Source of the DNA: Acetatifactor sp. | GTDB lineage: Bacteria > Bacillota > Clostridia > Lachnospirales > Lachnospiraceae | Length of the DNA stretch: 26,065 nt | Direction: 5' to 3' | NCBI GenBank assembly: GCA_016303085.1 | Contig: JAEDMI010000010.1 | Location: 1-26,065, forward strand | In this document: piece by piece, positions 19,701 through 26,065 of the stretch | Layout of the letters: each line of letters opens with the position of its first letter | How positions within the stretch are numbered: position 1 is the first letter of the stretch | Notes under the pieces: generated by a model | The model's database searches: none | The model's input: the letters and a program-made list of their open reading frames with translations, nothing else | What the model was told of the DNA's origin: nothing | Program-made: the position numbers and the translations under genes

Positions 19701-20034
19701 CCGCTTTGAAAAATTAGGTTATACCATCTACGCCACCAGAAGCACTGCGGCAGCCCTGAACGAGGCCGGGGTCAAGGCGAGAAAGGTAAACAAAATTTCC
19801 CAGGAATCACCTACCGTCATGGATTTGATTCTGGGACATAAGATTGACCTTGTCATCGACACACCTACACAGGGACGTGATAAGACCAGAGACGGATTCC
19901 TGATTCGCCGTACCGCTATCGAGACAGGGGTGAACGTCATCACTGCCATGGATACTGCAAGGGCGCTGGTCAGCAGCCTGGAGAATCAGGAGAGTGATGA
20001 GCAGCTGACGCCCATAGATATTACACAGCTGTAA
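16717..20034 (+). CDS. carB: Carbamoyl-phosphate synthase large subunit, copy 2, with an inserted linker segment
   Basis: A 1105-residue CarB, about 30-35 residues longer than usual. First half: IGQAAEFDYAGTQACRSLKE, YTLGGSGGG, EVNPRVSRSSALASKATG. Linker: MVDTCAAEFSASTPYYYSVY. Second half: KKVLVLGSGPIRIGQGIEFD, RPSYVLGGQGMQI, EVNPRSSRTVPYISKVTG. The allosteric domain runs from ~935 to the end. Catalytic motifs of both halves are intact. It differs throughout from carB1 (GSGPIRIG against GGGPNRIG; GVNVITAMDT against KVPYMTT), so the two are not a recent duplication. The extra length is at residues ~547-581, just before the second ATP-grasp half, and is encoded by the inverted-repeat block at 18356-18459. 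Translation starts at ATG 16717 after AAAGGAGAG, overlapping carA. Confidence 0.96.
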   Translation: MPKNPNVKRVMVIGSGPIVIGQAAEFDYAGTQACRSLKEEGVEVILVNSNPATIMTDKNIADKVYIEPLTVKVLEQIIEKEKPDSILPTLGGQAGLNLGMELEESGFLASHGVKLLGTTAATIRNAEGRQEFKDLMERIGEPCAASKVVENVQDGIDFTNTIGYPVVLRPAYTLGGSGGGIAHNQTELEEILENGLRLSRVGQVLVERCIAGWKEIEYEVMRDSAGNCITVCNMENIDPVGVHTGDSIVVAPSQTLSDKEYQMLRTSALNIINELKITGGCNVQFALHPTSFEYCVIEVNPRVSRSSALASKATGYPIAKVAAKIALGYTLDEIKNAITKKTYASFEPTLDYCVVKIPRLPFDKFITAKRTLTTQMKATGEVMSICDNFEGALMKAIRSLEQHVDCLLSYDFSALSREELLERLNVVDDQRIWVIAEAIRKGISYEEIHERTMIDVWFIDKLAILVEMEEALQTQELTPALLKEAKRIEFPDNVIARLTGKSEAEIKKLRYDNGIKAVYRMVDTCAAEFSASTPYYYSVYGGECEASAKEITKLVSTSQSDFTLCDAELLRTEERRDSVLPVEDDSREIQKKKVLVLGSGPIRIGQGIEFDYCSVHATWAFSKAGYETIIINNNPETVSTDFDIADKLYFEPLTPEDVESIVNIEHPDGAVVQFGGQTAIKLTESLMKMGVPILGTKAEDVDAAEDRELFDEILEQTQIPRAAGGTVYTAEEAKEVANRLGYPVLVRPSYVLGGQGMQIAISDQEIEEFMEIINRIAQDHPILVDKYLQGKEIEVDAVCDGTDILIPGIMEHIERTGVHSGDSISVYPAHTIGKIVKDKIAEYTRRLAMALHVKGLINIQFIAIGEDVYVIEVNPRSSRTVPYISKVTGIPIVDLATEVIIGKTIKELGYKPGLQPEAEYYAIKMPVFSFEKIRGAEISLGPEMKSTGECLGIARTFNEALYKAFLGAGVNLPKYKNLIMTVKDADKGEAIEIGRRFEKLGYTIYATRSTAAALNEAGVKARKVNKISQESPTVMDLILGHKIDLVIDTPTQGRDKTRDGFLIRRTAIETGVNVITAMDTARALVSSLENQESDEQLTPIDITQL
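18356..18459. repeat. Nested inverted-repeat element inside carB2 (candidate in-frame palindromic insertion)
   Basis: About 104 bases contain several perfect inverted repeats. The outer pair is GTGCGAAGGA (18356-18365) with TCCTTCGCAC (18422-18431). The inner pair is GAAATCACT (18364-18372) with AGTGATTTC (18394-18402). A hairpin GCTCTGC-GAT-GCAGAGC lies at 18405-18421, and a hairpin of 11-bp arms CGGAAGAACGC (18431-18441) and GCGTTCTTCCG (18449-18459) has a 7-base loop. The block equals ~35 codons, the same as the extra length of CarB2, and falls in a flexible interdomain linker. Such self-complementarity is not expected in ordinary coding sequence. Confidence 0.75.
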
Positions 20035-20116
20035 AAAAGCGAGATACCCCAAAAGTTAGGCTTTTAACCGGTAGAGTTTTACTGTCAGGGAGAAATCTTG
20101 CATGAATAAATAAATG

Positions 20117-20156
20117 GGTTTTGCATAGAATATTCACAACTATGTAAAACCTTTTT
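20117..20156 (+). terminator. Terminator-like hairpin between carB2 and the superoxide dismutase gene
   Basis: Arms GGTTTTGCATAG (20117-20128) and CTATGTAAAACC (20140-20151) pair over 12 bp with one G-U, loop 11 bases, then TTTTT (20152-20156). It can terminate carA-carB2. It ends only five bases before the sod ribosome binding site, so it could also act as an attenuator of sod. Confidence 0.75.
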
Positions 20157-20173
20157 GTATGGGAGAAAAAATT

Positions 20174-20812
20174 ATGAATGCAGAAACCTATCCTTTTGTT
20201 GTACGACCCCTGCCTTACGAGTATGATGCCCTTATCCCGGTACTGGATGAGGAGACCATGCACTTTCATCATGACAAACACTATAAGACATATGTAGATA
20301 ACCTGAACAGCGCTTTGGCGGATTATCCCGAACTGCAGCGTTTAAGCCTGAAAGAACTGTTGAGCGATATCGAGGCACTGCCGGCCCAGATACGGACACC
20401 GATTCGCAATAATGGTGGCGGAGTCTATAATCACGAGCTTTACTTTGATTCCATGAAAAATCCGGTGGGACAGGAGCCGGAGGGAGCATTGGCGGCAGCT
20501 ATCGACAGAGACTTCGGGTCTTACAAGCAGTGGAAGGAGCAGATGAAGCAGGCGGCAGTCACCAAGTTCGGCTCCGGCTGGGCATGGTTGGTGACAGATA
20601 ACAAAGGACAGTTGTCCATTGTTCAGACGGCAAATCAGGATGTGCCGGATTTGCAGGAATACACCCCTGTCTTTTTGATTGATGTCTGGGAGCATGCGTA
20701 TTATCTTCAATATCAAAACAGAAGGGTCGAGTATGCGGAGGGTTGGTTTGACTTAATTAATTGGCGCAAGGCAGGAAAAAGATACGAGGATGCCCTAGGC
20801 GGATGTATATAG
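20174..20812 (+). CDS. sodA: Superoxide dismutase, Fe/Mn family
   Basis: A 212-residue cytoplasmic enzyme that dismutates superoxide to peroxide and oxygen. The four metal ligands of the family are visible: H32 in HFHHDKHYKTYVDNLN, H87 in NNGGGVYNHELYF, and D170 and H174 in DVWEHAYYLQYQNR. The segment FGSGWAWLV is also typical. The QTANQD segment has the NQD pattern seen in Mn-using or cambialistic members rather than the usual Fe-type pattern, but metal choice cannot be fixed from sequence, so the symbol is tentative. The Val in GGGVYNH replaces the more usual His or Ala. ATG 20174 is preferred over ATG 20159 because GGGAGA at 20161-20166 is a correctly spaced ribosome binding site. No clear promoter is visible outside the upstream hairpin. 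Confidence 0.93.
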   Translation: MNAETYPFVVRPLPYEYDALIPVLDEETMHFHHDKHYKTYVDNLNSALADYPELQRLSLKELLSDIEALPAQIRTPIRNNGGGVYNHELYFDSMKNPVGQEPEGALAAAIDRDFGSYKQWKEQMKQAAVTKFGSGWAWLVTDNKGQLSIVQTANQDVPDLQEYTPVFLIDVWEHAYYLQYQNRRVEYAEGWFDLINWRKAGKRYEDALGGCI

Positions 20813-20886
20813 TGAAAAAAAGGTACTTTTGATAAAAAACAGAAAGATTCAGGTGGAATGCCGGAATAAAATGAGATATCATAGAG

Positions 20887-20914
20887 GCAGAAGTCAAGCG
20901 GCTTCTGCTTTTTT
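20887..20914 (+). terminator. Terminator after superoxide dismutase
   Basis: Perfect 7-bp arms GCAGAAG (20887-20893) and CTTCTGC (20902-20908) with an 8-base loop, followed by six T. Confidence 0.9.
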
Positions 20915-20945
20915 GCGCGAGAAGCAAAGCTTCGAGGCGCGAGCA
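20915..20945. repeat. GC-rich imperfect palindrome downstream of the sod terminator
   Basis: GAAGC-AAA-GCTTC forms the core of a stem, flanked by GCGC on both sides (GCGCGA ... GAGGCGCGAG). It has no T-run and is not needed by the terminator. It may be a small dispersed repeat; other copies outside the window cannot be seen. Confidence 0.45.
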
Positions 20946-20980
20946 TATGGCTGATTGTATATTTGCAATCGTGGGAGGTT

Positions 20981-23359
20981 ATGAAATTGAGAGTGAAGGT
21001 AAAATTTGATAAATTATATCGCTGGGACAGAACCGGAGAACATTGCAGTATAGCGGTACCTGTGAAACAGGGACAGCTTTGGAGTACGGAGCATGTACAG
21101 ATTCTGGATGGGGAAAGAGTACTGCCCAGTCAGACAAAAATTACATCCAGATATGAGGACGGTTCTGTCCGTTTCCTGTTTACAAGATTTATGGCTGATC
21201 TGCCGGGAAACGGGAAGAAAGAACTGGATTATGAGACAGAAAGTTCTTTGAGAGGAAATTACAAGGGGATTATGCTGGAGACAACACCACACGGATTTCG
21301 GGCAGATTGCGGTAGTATGGAGTTTGCTGTCAGAAACGGTACCTGTCATCTGTTTGAAAGGCTGATCTGCGCAGGAAGAGAATACATTGCAGAACAGTTT
21401 GTGGGTCCCTTACTAAAGACGGACGCAGGAGAGTTTATACCCCGGTTTGGAAAGTGGAATGTGGTGGAACAAGGTCCGGTGTGTGTCACTCTGGAAGTGG
21501 AGGGGGAGTGCCTGAAGGTGGGGACTTCCGGAGCAGAATGTTTCCCAAAAGAGCAGTATACAGGCAAAACGGACGACGGCAGTCCGGAACAGTGTCTGCG
21601 TTTTGTATGCCGAATTACGGCTTTTGCGGAAAAGCCCTGGCTGGATATTGCATGCAGGCTGGTAAACGCTACTGATGAAAAACAACATATTGCTTCCTGG
21701 GTGTTTGAGATAAGGCGAAAACCGGATGCTGTGTTATCTGCGGCATGCCCTGTCGCAGAGGGCGGCGGTACCCGGCGCATTACGGGAATCAGGGAACTGC
21801 CGGAAGTGGAAACGAAGATTGATTTAGAGGGAGTACGCACCTGCGTGGGGCGCTCCAACTATAAGACAGACTTTATTATCGGAGAAAAGGGAGAACGCAT
21901 CAGCGTGGTAGCAGATGCAGATTTACTGCTGCGGGAGGCAAATGAGCATTTTGGGGAGGTGTTTTACGGAACCTTTTTCGGAGATGTGACGGACGGGGAG
22001 GGCGGTGTCTGCGCCACGGTATATCAGGCTCAGCAGAATTTTCCCAAAGCTGTCACAGCGGAGAAAAACGGAGTCCGCATCATGCTGGTGCCGGAGGAGA
22101 CGGACAGGGTGGAAATGCATTCGGGAATGGCCAGGGAACAACGCTTTTTGCTGCATTTCCACGATGCCGGTGAACCGCTGGCGGAGTTGGACAACCGCAG
22201 CCTGATTTATCAGATGCCGGATACACCTCACCTGTCGCCGGAAGTTTTTCAGCAGTCGGGTGTTTTTCCCGATGTGTTTATAGAGAGAGAAAAAATGAAT
22301 CAGGATGCGGAAATTGCCCTGATAAACCGGGCAGACAGCCATGCCCGCTGCTACGGGATGATGAACTGGGGGGATGTTCCCGATCCGGGATATACAGAGC
22401 AGGGCCGGGGCGGCGGTAAGCCGGTTTGGACCAACAATGAATACGATTATCCCCATGCCATGTATCTTATGTTTGCCAGGACGGGAACCAGAAGATTTCT
22501 GGATTATGCCAATGTGGCAGCAAGCCACTGGATGGATGTGGATGTATGTCATTACAGCAGGAATCCGCTGTGGCAGGGAGGACAGTGGGAGCATACTGCA
22601 GAGCATTGTGAAAACGGGGTCATGGTGTGCAGTCACGAATGGGTAGAGGGTTTGCTTGACTGTTATCATTTTACGGGGAATGAGCGGGCTCTGCAGACTG
22701 CCCTGGGTATCGGGGAAAATGTGCTGAGGTTGTTGGAGACGCCCATGTATCAGGTCAGCGGAGAGAGTAATGCCAGGGAGACAGGCTGGGCGTTGCGCAC
22801 TCTTACGGCGCTGTATGTGGAAACCCGGGATGAAAAATGGATAGGAAAATGTCGGTGGATTATCGGTCATTTCAGGGAATGGATGGAGGAGTACGGCGAG
22901 TGGGTTGCACCCTATACGGACAATACCACTATCCGTGTAGGCTTTATGATTTCTGTGGCGGTGGGAAGTCTCATGCGGTACTACAGGGTATTCCCCGATG
23001 AGGAATTGAAGAAAATGATTCTGAGCGCTGTAGATGACCTTGTGGATAATTGTCTCATGGAAAACGGTCTGTTTTACTATAAGGAGCTTCCCAGTCTGGT
23101 CAGAAACGGAAACAATACCCTGCTTCTGGAAGCCATGACAATCGGCTGGGAACTTACAGGGGAAAAGAGATACCTGGAGTACGGTAAAAAGACCTTTGAG
23201 AGGGCTGTGGCCATATCCTCTGCTTCCATGGGAGGAGCCAAAAAAGCGATTGGGGATACCGTAATATCGGGCGGAGGGGGAACGAAGAATTTTGCCCAGA
23301 GCTTCATCCCTCTGGTTACTTATTACAAGGCTCTTACAGAGGCGGATATGCTGAATTAG
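20981..23359 (+). CDS. PcRGLX/YetA-like protein (exo-rhamnogalacturonan lyase-like family)
   Basis: A ~792-residue protein without signal peptide, so probably cytoplasmic. The N-terminal ~70 residues fit the PcRGLX/YetA N-terminal barrel (IAVPVKQGQLWSTEHVQILD, VLPSQTKITSRYEDGSVRFL). A long beta-rich middle region (~80-430) follows. The C-terminal ~340 residues look like an alpha/alpha toroid with TNNEYDYPHAMYLMFARTGT, HWMDVDVCHYSRNP, QWEHTAEHCENG and SHEWVEGLLDCYHFTGNERA. Family members act on or are associated with pectin-derived rhamnogalacturonan, but many are uncharacterised; substrate here is inferred, and no sugar transporter or other pectin gene is nearby. GGGAGG (20973-20978) is only two bases from ATG 20981. 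TTG at 20987 would have normal spacing and may be the real start. Confidence 0.8.
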   Translation: MKLRVKVKFDKLYRWDRTGEHCSIAVPVKQGQLWSTEHVQILDGERVLPSQTKITSRYEDGSVRFLFTRFMADLPGNGKKELDYETESSLRGNYKGIMLETTPHGFRADCGSMEFAVRNGTCHLFERLICAGREYIAEQFVGPLLKTDAGEFIPRFGKWNVVEQGPVCVTLEVEGECLKVGTSGAECFPKEQYTGKTDDGSPEQCLRFVCRITAFAEKPWLDIACRLVNATDEKQHIASWVFEIRRKPDAVLSAACPVAEGGGTRRITGIRELPEVETKIDLEGVRTCVGRSNYKTDFIIGEKGERISVVADADLLLREANEHFGEVFYGTFFGDVTDGEGGVCATVYQAQQNFPKAVTAEKNGVRIMLVPEETDRVEMHSGMAREQRFLLHFHDAGEPLAELDNRSLIYQMPDTPHLSPEVFQQSGVFPDVFIEREKMNQDAEIALINRADSHARCYGMMNWGDVPDPGYTEQGRGGGKPVWTNNEYDYPHAMYLMFARTGTRRFLDYANVAASHWMDVDVCHYSRNPLWQGGQWEHTAEHCENGVMVCSHEWVEGLLDCYHFTGNERALQTALGIGENVLRLLETPMYQVSGESNARETGWALRTLTALYVETRDEKWIGKCRWIIGHFREWMEEYGEWVAPYTDNTTIRVGFMISVAVGSLMRYYRVFPDEELKKMILSAVDDLVDNCLMENGLFYYKELPSLVRNGNNTLLLEAMTIGWELTGEKRYLEYGKKTFERAVAISSASMGGAKKAIGDTVISGGGGTKNFAQSFIPLVTYYKALTEADMLN

Positions 23360-23375
23360 GCAGTGAAGATTCTTG

Positions 23376-23404
23376 TTTTCACGGTTATTGTTTTGTGGTA
23401 TAGT
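23376..23404 (+). promoter_or_regulatory. Candidate promoter for queH
   Basis: TTTTCA (23376-23381), 17-base spacer, TATAGT (23399-23404). The -10 ends six bases before the likely start codon ATG 23411, so a transcript from here would begin at or next to the ATG. Confidence 0.5.
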
Positions 23405-23410
23405 GGCTTT

Positions 23411-24064
23411 ATGAATCAGGTAAATTATCAAAAAGAACTGGATAAGATATTGCAGGAGCTTGAGCGGCAAAAAGAGTGTACGGAAACGGTGCCCACTCTT
23501 TTTCTGCATAGCTGTTGTGCGCCCTGTAGCAGCTATGTGATGGAGTATTTATGCAAATATTTCCGCATAACCGTATTCTATTACAACCCCAACATTTCGG
23601 CTTTTGAGGAGTACAGAAAAAGAGTGGCGGAGCAGAAACGGCTGATTGAGGCATACAACAGAGAAAAGAGGGGCTATGAAATAGCCATAGTTGAGGGTGA
23701 CTACGAACCGGAGCGTTTCTTCGAGACGGCAAAGGGGCTGGAGCACTGTCCGGAAGGCGGAGAGCGCTGCTTCAAGTGCTATGAACTGCGGCTGAGGAAG
23801 ACGGCAGAGCGTGCTAAGGAAGGCTGTTTTGATTATTTTTGTACCACGCTGACCATCAGTCCCCTGAAGAATGCCGCAAAGCTGAATGAAATCGGAATGA
23901 AGCTGTCTGATGAGTACGGCATCTCCTGGCTTCCCTCGAATTTTAAGAAGAGGGAGGGCTATAAGCGATCCATTGAACTCTCAGCGGAATATGAGCTGTA
24001 CAGACAGAATTATTGCGGCTGTTCCTACAGCAAGGCGGCATCGGTCCAAAAATCCGGGAGTTGA
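23411..24064 (+). CDS. queH: Epoxyqueuosine reductase QueH
   Basis: A 217-residue QueH (formerly DUF208), the cobalamin-independent enzyme that reduces epoxyqueuosine to queuosine at the wobble base of GUN-anticodon tRNAs. Conserved metal/cluster cysteines are visible: C35-C36 and C39 in LHSCCAPCSS, the CPEGGERCFKCYELRL segment, and C-terminal YCGCSYS. FCTTLTISPLKN and WLPSNFKKREGYKRSIELS also fit the family. ATG 23411 (MNQVNYQKELDKILQELE) matches the usual family N-terminus. A GTG at 23363 would add a hydrophobic stretch unlikely for a cytosolic enzyme. No Shine-Dalgarno sequence is visible before ATG 23411, and a -10-like TATAGT lies just upstream. A weak hairpin (GCAG/CTGC, 24085-24096) followed by GCGTTTT may end the transcript. 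Confidence 0.93.
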   Translation: MNQVNYQKELDKILQELERQKECTETVPTLFLHSCCAPCSSYVMEYLCKYFRITVFYYNPNISAFEEYRKRVAEQKRLIEAYNREKRGYEIAIVEGDYEPERFFETAKGLEHCPEGGERCFKCYELRLRKTAERAKEGCFDYFCTTLTISPLKNAAKLNEIGMKLSDEYGISWLPSNFKKREGYKRSIELSAEYELYRQNYCGCSYSKAASVQKSGS

Positions 24065-24105
24065 AAATGAATACAGGGAGTTTTGCAGGCTTCTGCGCGT
24101 TTTCC

Positions 24106-24134
24106 TTGCGGGAATGGAAATTTTAGGATATAGT
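24106..24134 (+). promoter_or_regulatory. Promoter for argS
   Basis: -35 TTGCGG (24106-24111), 17-base spacer, -10 TATAGT (24129-24134). The predicted start near 24141 gives a ~30-base leader with a ribosome binding site, too short for a T-box. Confidence 0.7.
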
Positions 24135-24172
24135 AGGGTATATGTAAAAAAGGCAGTGAAAGGTTGAACAAG

Positions 24173-25939
24173 ATGAAAAAGTTTTTGGAGTTATTATCGG
24201 AAGAAATGGGAAAAGCTTTTGCGGCAGCAGGATACGACAGCACTTTAGGGAAAGTGACGGTTTCCAATCGCCCGGATTTGTGCGAGTATCAGTGTAACGG
24301 TGCCATGGCGGGAGCCAAGCTGTATCATAAGGCTCCCATCATGATTGCAAACGACGTGGCGGAGAAGCTGGCAGGCAGCGAGGTGTTTAAAGAGGCGACA
24401 GCAGTTGCCCCCGGTTTTTTGAATCTGAAACTTTCGGAAGAATATCTTTTAAAGGTCGTGGACCAAATGGCGTCAGAGCCTAAATTCGGTCTGGAGAAGC
24501 CGGATAAAATAAAGAAAATTATCATTGATTACGGCGGAGCAAATGTGGCAAAGCCTCTGCATGTGGGACATCTGCGCTCAGCGGTCATCGGCGAGAGCAT
24601 CAAGCGCATCTGCCGGTATGCGGGGCATGAGGTTATCGGAGATGTGCATCTGGGAGACTGGGGGCTGCAGATGGGTCTGGTCATTATGGGACTGAAGGAG
24701 AGAAAGCCGGATTTGATTTATTTTGATGAGAGCTATCAGGGGGAATATCCCGAGGAAGCACCCTTTACCATCTCCGAACTGGAGGAGATTTACCCTGCAT
24801 CCAGTGCAAAGTCCAAGGAAGATTCAGAGTATAAGGCAAAAGCTATGGAAGCCACTTTTAAGCTACAGAACGGAGTGAGAGGTTATCGCGCGCTCTGGAA
24901 ACACATTCTGAATGTGTCCGTGGCAGATTTAAAAAAGAATTACAGCAGCCTGAACGTGGAGTTTGATCTGTGGAAGGGTGAGAGCGATGTGCATGACCTG
25001 ATTCCCGAGATGGTGGCATACATGAAGGACGGTGGTTATGCTTATATCAGCGAGGGCGCACTTGTAGTGGATGTGAAGGAGGACACCGATACCAAGGAAG
25101 TACCGCCTTGTATGATTTTGAAATCGGACGGAGCCTCCCTTTACAATACGACGGATTTGGCTACTATTATGGAGCGGATGCGCCTGTATCATCCCGATGA
25201 GATTATATATCTTACGGACAAGCGTCAGGATTTGTACTTTGACCAGGTATTCCGCTGCGCGCGGAAGACGAAGCTGGTGGAGCCTGAGACGGAGTTGAAA
25301 TGGATTGGCTTCGGAACAGTGAACGGAAAGGACGGAAAGCCCTTTAAGACCAGAGATGGCGGAGTCATGCGTCTGGAAACTTTGATTCGGGAGACGAAGG
25401 ATGAAATGTATCGCAAGATACGTGAAGGCAGGGAAATGTCGGAGGAAGAGGCAAGGAAGGTGGCAGATTTGGTTGCAATCTCGGCTTTGCTCTACGGCGA
25501 TCTTTCCAATCAGGCATCCAAGGACTATATTTTTGATGTGGACAGATTCACTTCCTTTGAGGGAGATACAGGTCCCTATATCCTTTATACCATTGTACGT
25601 ATTAAGTCCATTCTCTCCAAATACAGAGAACAGGGCGGCAGCACGGAGGGGCTGAAGCTGATGCCTGCGGAAAACGAATCCGAAAAGGCACTGATGATGC
25701 AGCTGGTACAGTTCAATGCCATGATGCAGAATGCGGCAGAGGAGACGGCTCCTCATAAAGTCTGCGCATATATTTACGACCTGGCAAACGCTTTCAATCA
25801 TTTTTATCATGAGACAAAGATACTGAGCGAGGAGGATACAAAGAAGCGGGAAGGACTGATTGCTCTGCTTGTATTGACTCGTGATGTGCTGGAAGTCTGC
25901 ATTGATGTGCTGGGATTTTCCGCCCCCGAAAAGATGTAA
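24173..25939 (+). CDS. argS: Arginyl-tRNA synthetase
   Basis: A 588-residue class I synthetase that charges tRNA-Arg. An N-terminal additional domain covers ~1-115. The HIGH signature appears as H130-V-G-H in GGANVAKPLHVGHLRSAVIG. The KMSK region reads GKPFKTRDGGVMRLETLI, the form seen in E. coli-type ArgRS where KMSK is not conserved. The C-terminal DALR anticodon-binding domain begins near TGPYILYTIVRIKSIL and ends with NAFNHFYHETKIL. Length is normal. ATG 24173 is chosen with GAAAGG at 24158-24163; TTG 24164 lies directly against that site and is too close. Its own promoter lies ~40 bases upstream. A strong tRNA promoter follows the stop within 10 bases; no argS terminator is obvious. Confidence 0.96.
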   Translation: MKKFLELLSEEMGKAFAAAGYDSTLGKVTVSNRPDLCEYQCNGAMAGAKLYHKAPIMIANDVAEKLAGSEVFKEATAVAPGFLNLKLSEEYLLKVVDQMASEPKFGLEKPDKIKKIIIDYGGANVAKPLHVGHLRSAVIGESIKRICRYAGHEVIGDVHLGDWGLQMGLVIMGLKERKPDLIYFDESYQGEYPEEAPFTISELEEIYPASSAKSKEDSEYKAKAMEATFKLQNGVRGYRALWKHILNVSVADLKKNYSSLNVEFDLWKGESDVHDLIPEMVAYMKDGGYAYISEGALVVDVKEDTDTKEVPPCMILKSDGASLYNTTDLATIMERMRLYHPDEIIYLTDKRQDLYFDQVFRCARKTKLVEPETELKWIGFGTVNGKDGKPFKTRDGGVMRLETLIRETKDEMYRKIREGREMSEEEARKVADLVAISALLYGDLSNQASKDYIFDVDRFTSFEGDTGPYILYTIVRIKSILSKYREQGGSTEGLKLMPAENESEKALMMQLVQFNAMMQNAAEETAPHKVCAYIYDLANAFNHFYHETKILSEEDTKKREGLIALLVLTRDVLEVCIDVLGFSAPEKM

Positions 25940-25947
25940 AAAAGTGG

Positions 25948-25976
25948 TTGACAAAAATAAAGGCACATTGTATACT
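25948..25976 (+). promoter_or_regulatory. Strong promoter for tRNA-Val
   Basis: Consensus -35 TTGACA (25948-25953), 17-base spacer, -10 TATACT (25971-25976). It is the best promoter in the window and directly follows argS. Confidence 0.92.
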
Positions 25977-25979
25977 AAC

Positions 25980-26007
25980 AAAGTCGGTTGCGAGAGCCGC
26001 CGACTTT
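25980..26007 (+). other. Leader hairpin before tRNA-Val
   Basis: Perfect 8-bp arms AAAGTCGG (25980-25987) and CCGACTTT (26000-26007) with a 12-base loop, at the expected 5' end of the tRNA precursor. No T-run. Probably a precursor-processing or stability stem. Confidence 0.5.
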
Positions 26008-26010
26008 GAC

Positions 26011-26065
26011 GGAAGTTTAGCTCAGCTGGGAGAGCATCTGCCTTACAAGCAGAGGGTCATAGGTT
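26011..26065 (+). tRNA. tRNA-Val (anticodon TAC), 3' end cut by window
   Basis: The 5' acceptor strand GGAAGTT is followed by a D arm GCTC/GAGC with loop AGCTGGGA, then an anticodon arm TCTGC/GCAGA with loop CTTACAA, giving anticodon TAC (Val). The variable region GGGTC and the start of the T arm (ATAGG TT) reach the window edge. The acceptor 3' strand and CCA lie outside. It may be the first of a tRNA cluster. Confidence 0.92.

Noticed and set aside
20829..20881. Promoter upstream of the sod terminator driving the YetA-like gene (TGGAAT, 17 bases, TATCAT)
   Set aside because: The -35 is poor and the transcript would run straight into a strong terminator.
21923..23509. Long open frame on the minus strand opposite the YetA-like gene and queH (528 codons)
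   Set aside because: Antisense shadow with low-complexity His/Pro/Leu-rich translation, spanning the boundary of two real plus-strand genes.
24135..24172. T-box riboswitch controlling argS
   Set aside because: The predicted leader is only ~30 bases and lacks any T-box sequence or specifier stem.

Overview
The window looks like chromosomal core DNA from a member of the Clostridia, most likely family Lachnospiraceae. The reasons are the clpC-radA neighbourhood, strong AGGAGG-type ribosome binding sites, sigma-A type promoters, a YuxH-like EAL/HDOD protein, a single-chain PurL with a fused glutaminase domain, and a QueH-type epoxyqueuosine reductase. There is no phage, transposon or CRISPR array. 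Family calls come from reading motifs in the translated sequence; no database search was run.

Layout. 1-2438: the 3' end of clpC, a small beta-rich protein of unknown function, and radA. 2463-3143: a promoter, a tRNA-Trp gene with its terminator, a small hypothetical gene, and a terminator usable from both strands. 3192-6755: a large minus-strand protein with an N-terminal cyclic-nucleotide-binding-like fold, divergent from a DUF6508-like gene and a TetR-family regulator. 6794-11844: purL followed by a degenerate EAL + HDOD protein. 11871-20034: the carbamoyl-phosphate synthetase region. 20174-23359: superoxide dismutase and a PcRGLX/YetA-like protein. 23411-26065: queH, argS and the start of a tRNA-Val.

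The carbamoyl-phosphate region is the most unusual part. Two full-length but clearly different large subunits (carB1 and carB2) flank one small subunit (carA). carB1 resembles the E. coli-type enzyme. It has its own promoter, a 33-codon leader ORF with a very U-rich second half, and a strong intrinsic terminator just after the leader stop codon. That is the architecture of a pyrBI-style, UTP-sensing, translation-coupled attenuator. carB1 ends in its own terminator, and carA-carB2 then start from a separate promoter with a hairpin abutting the carA ribosome binding site. carB2 is of a different lineage and carries an extra segment of about 35 codons between its two synthetase halves. The DNA of that segment is almost entirely built of nested perfect inverted repeats, which suggests an in-frame insertion of a small palindromic element.

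Functionally the window joins pyrimidine/arginine precursor supply (carbamoyl phosphate), de novo purine synthesis (purL), tRNA biology (argS, queH, tRNA-Trp, tRNA-Val), protein and DNA quality control (clpC, radA) and oxygen defence (sod). The large cyclic-nucleotide-fold protein and the two small hypothetical proteins are the main genes without an assigned job.
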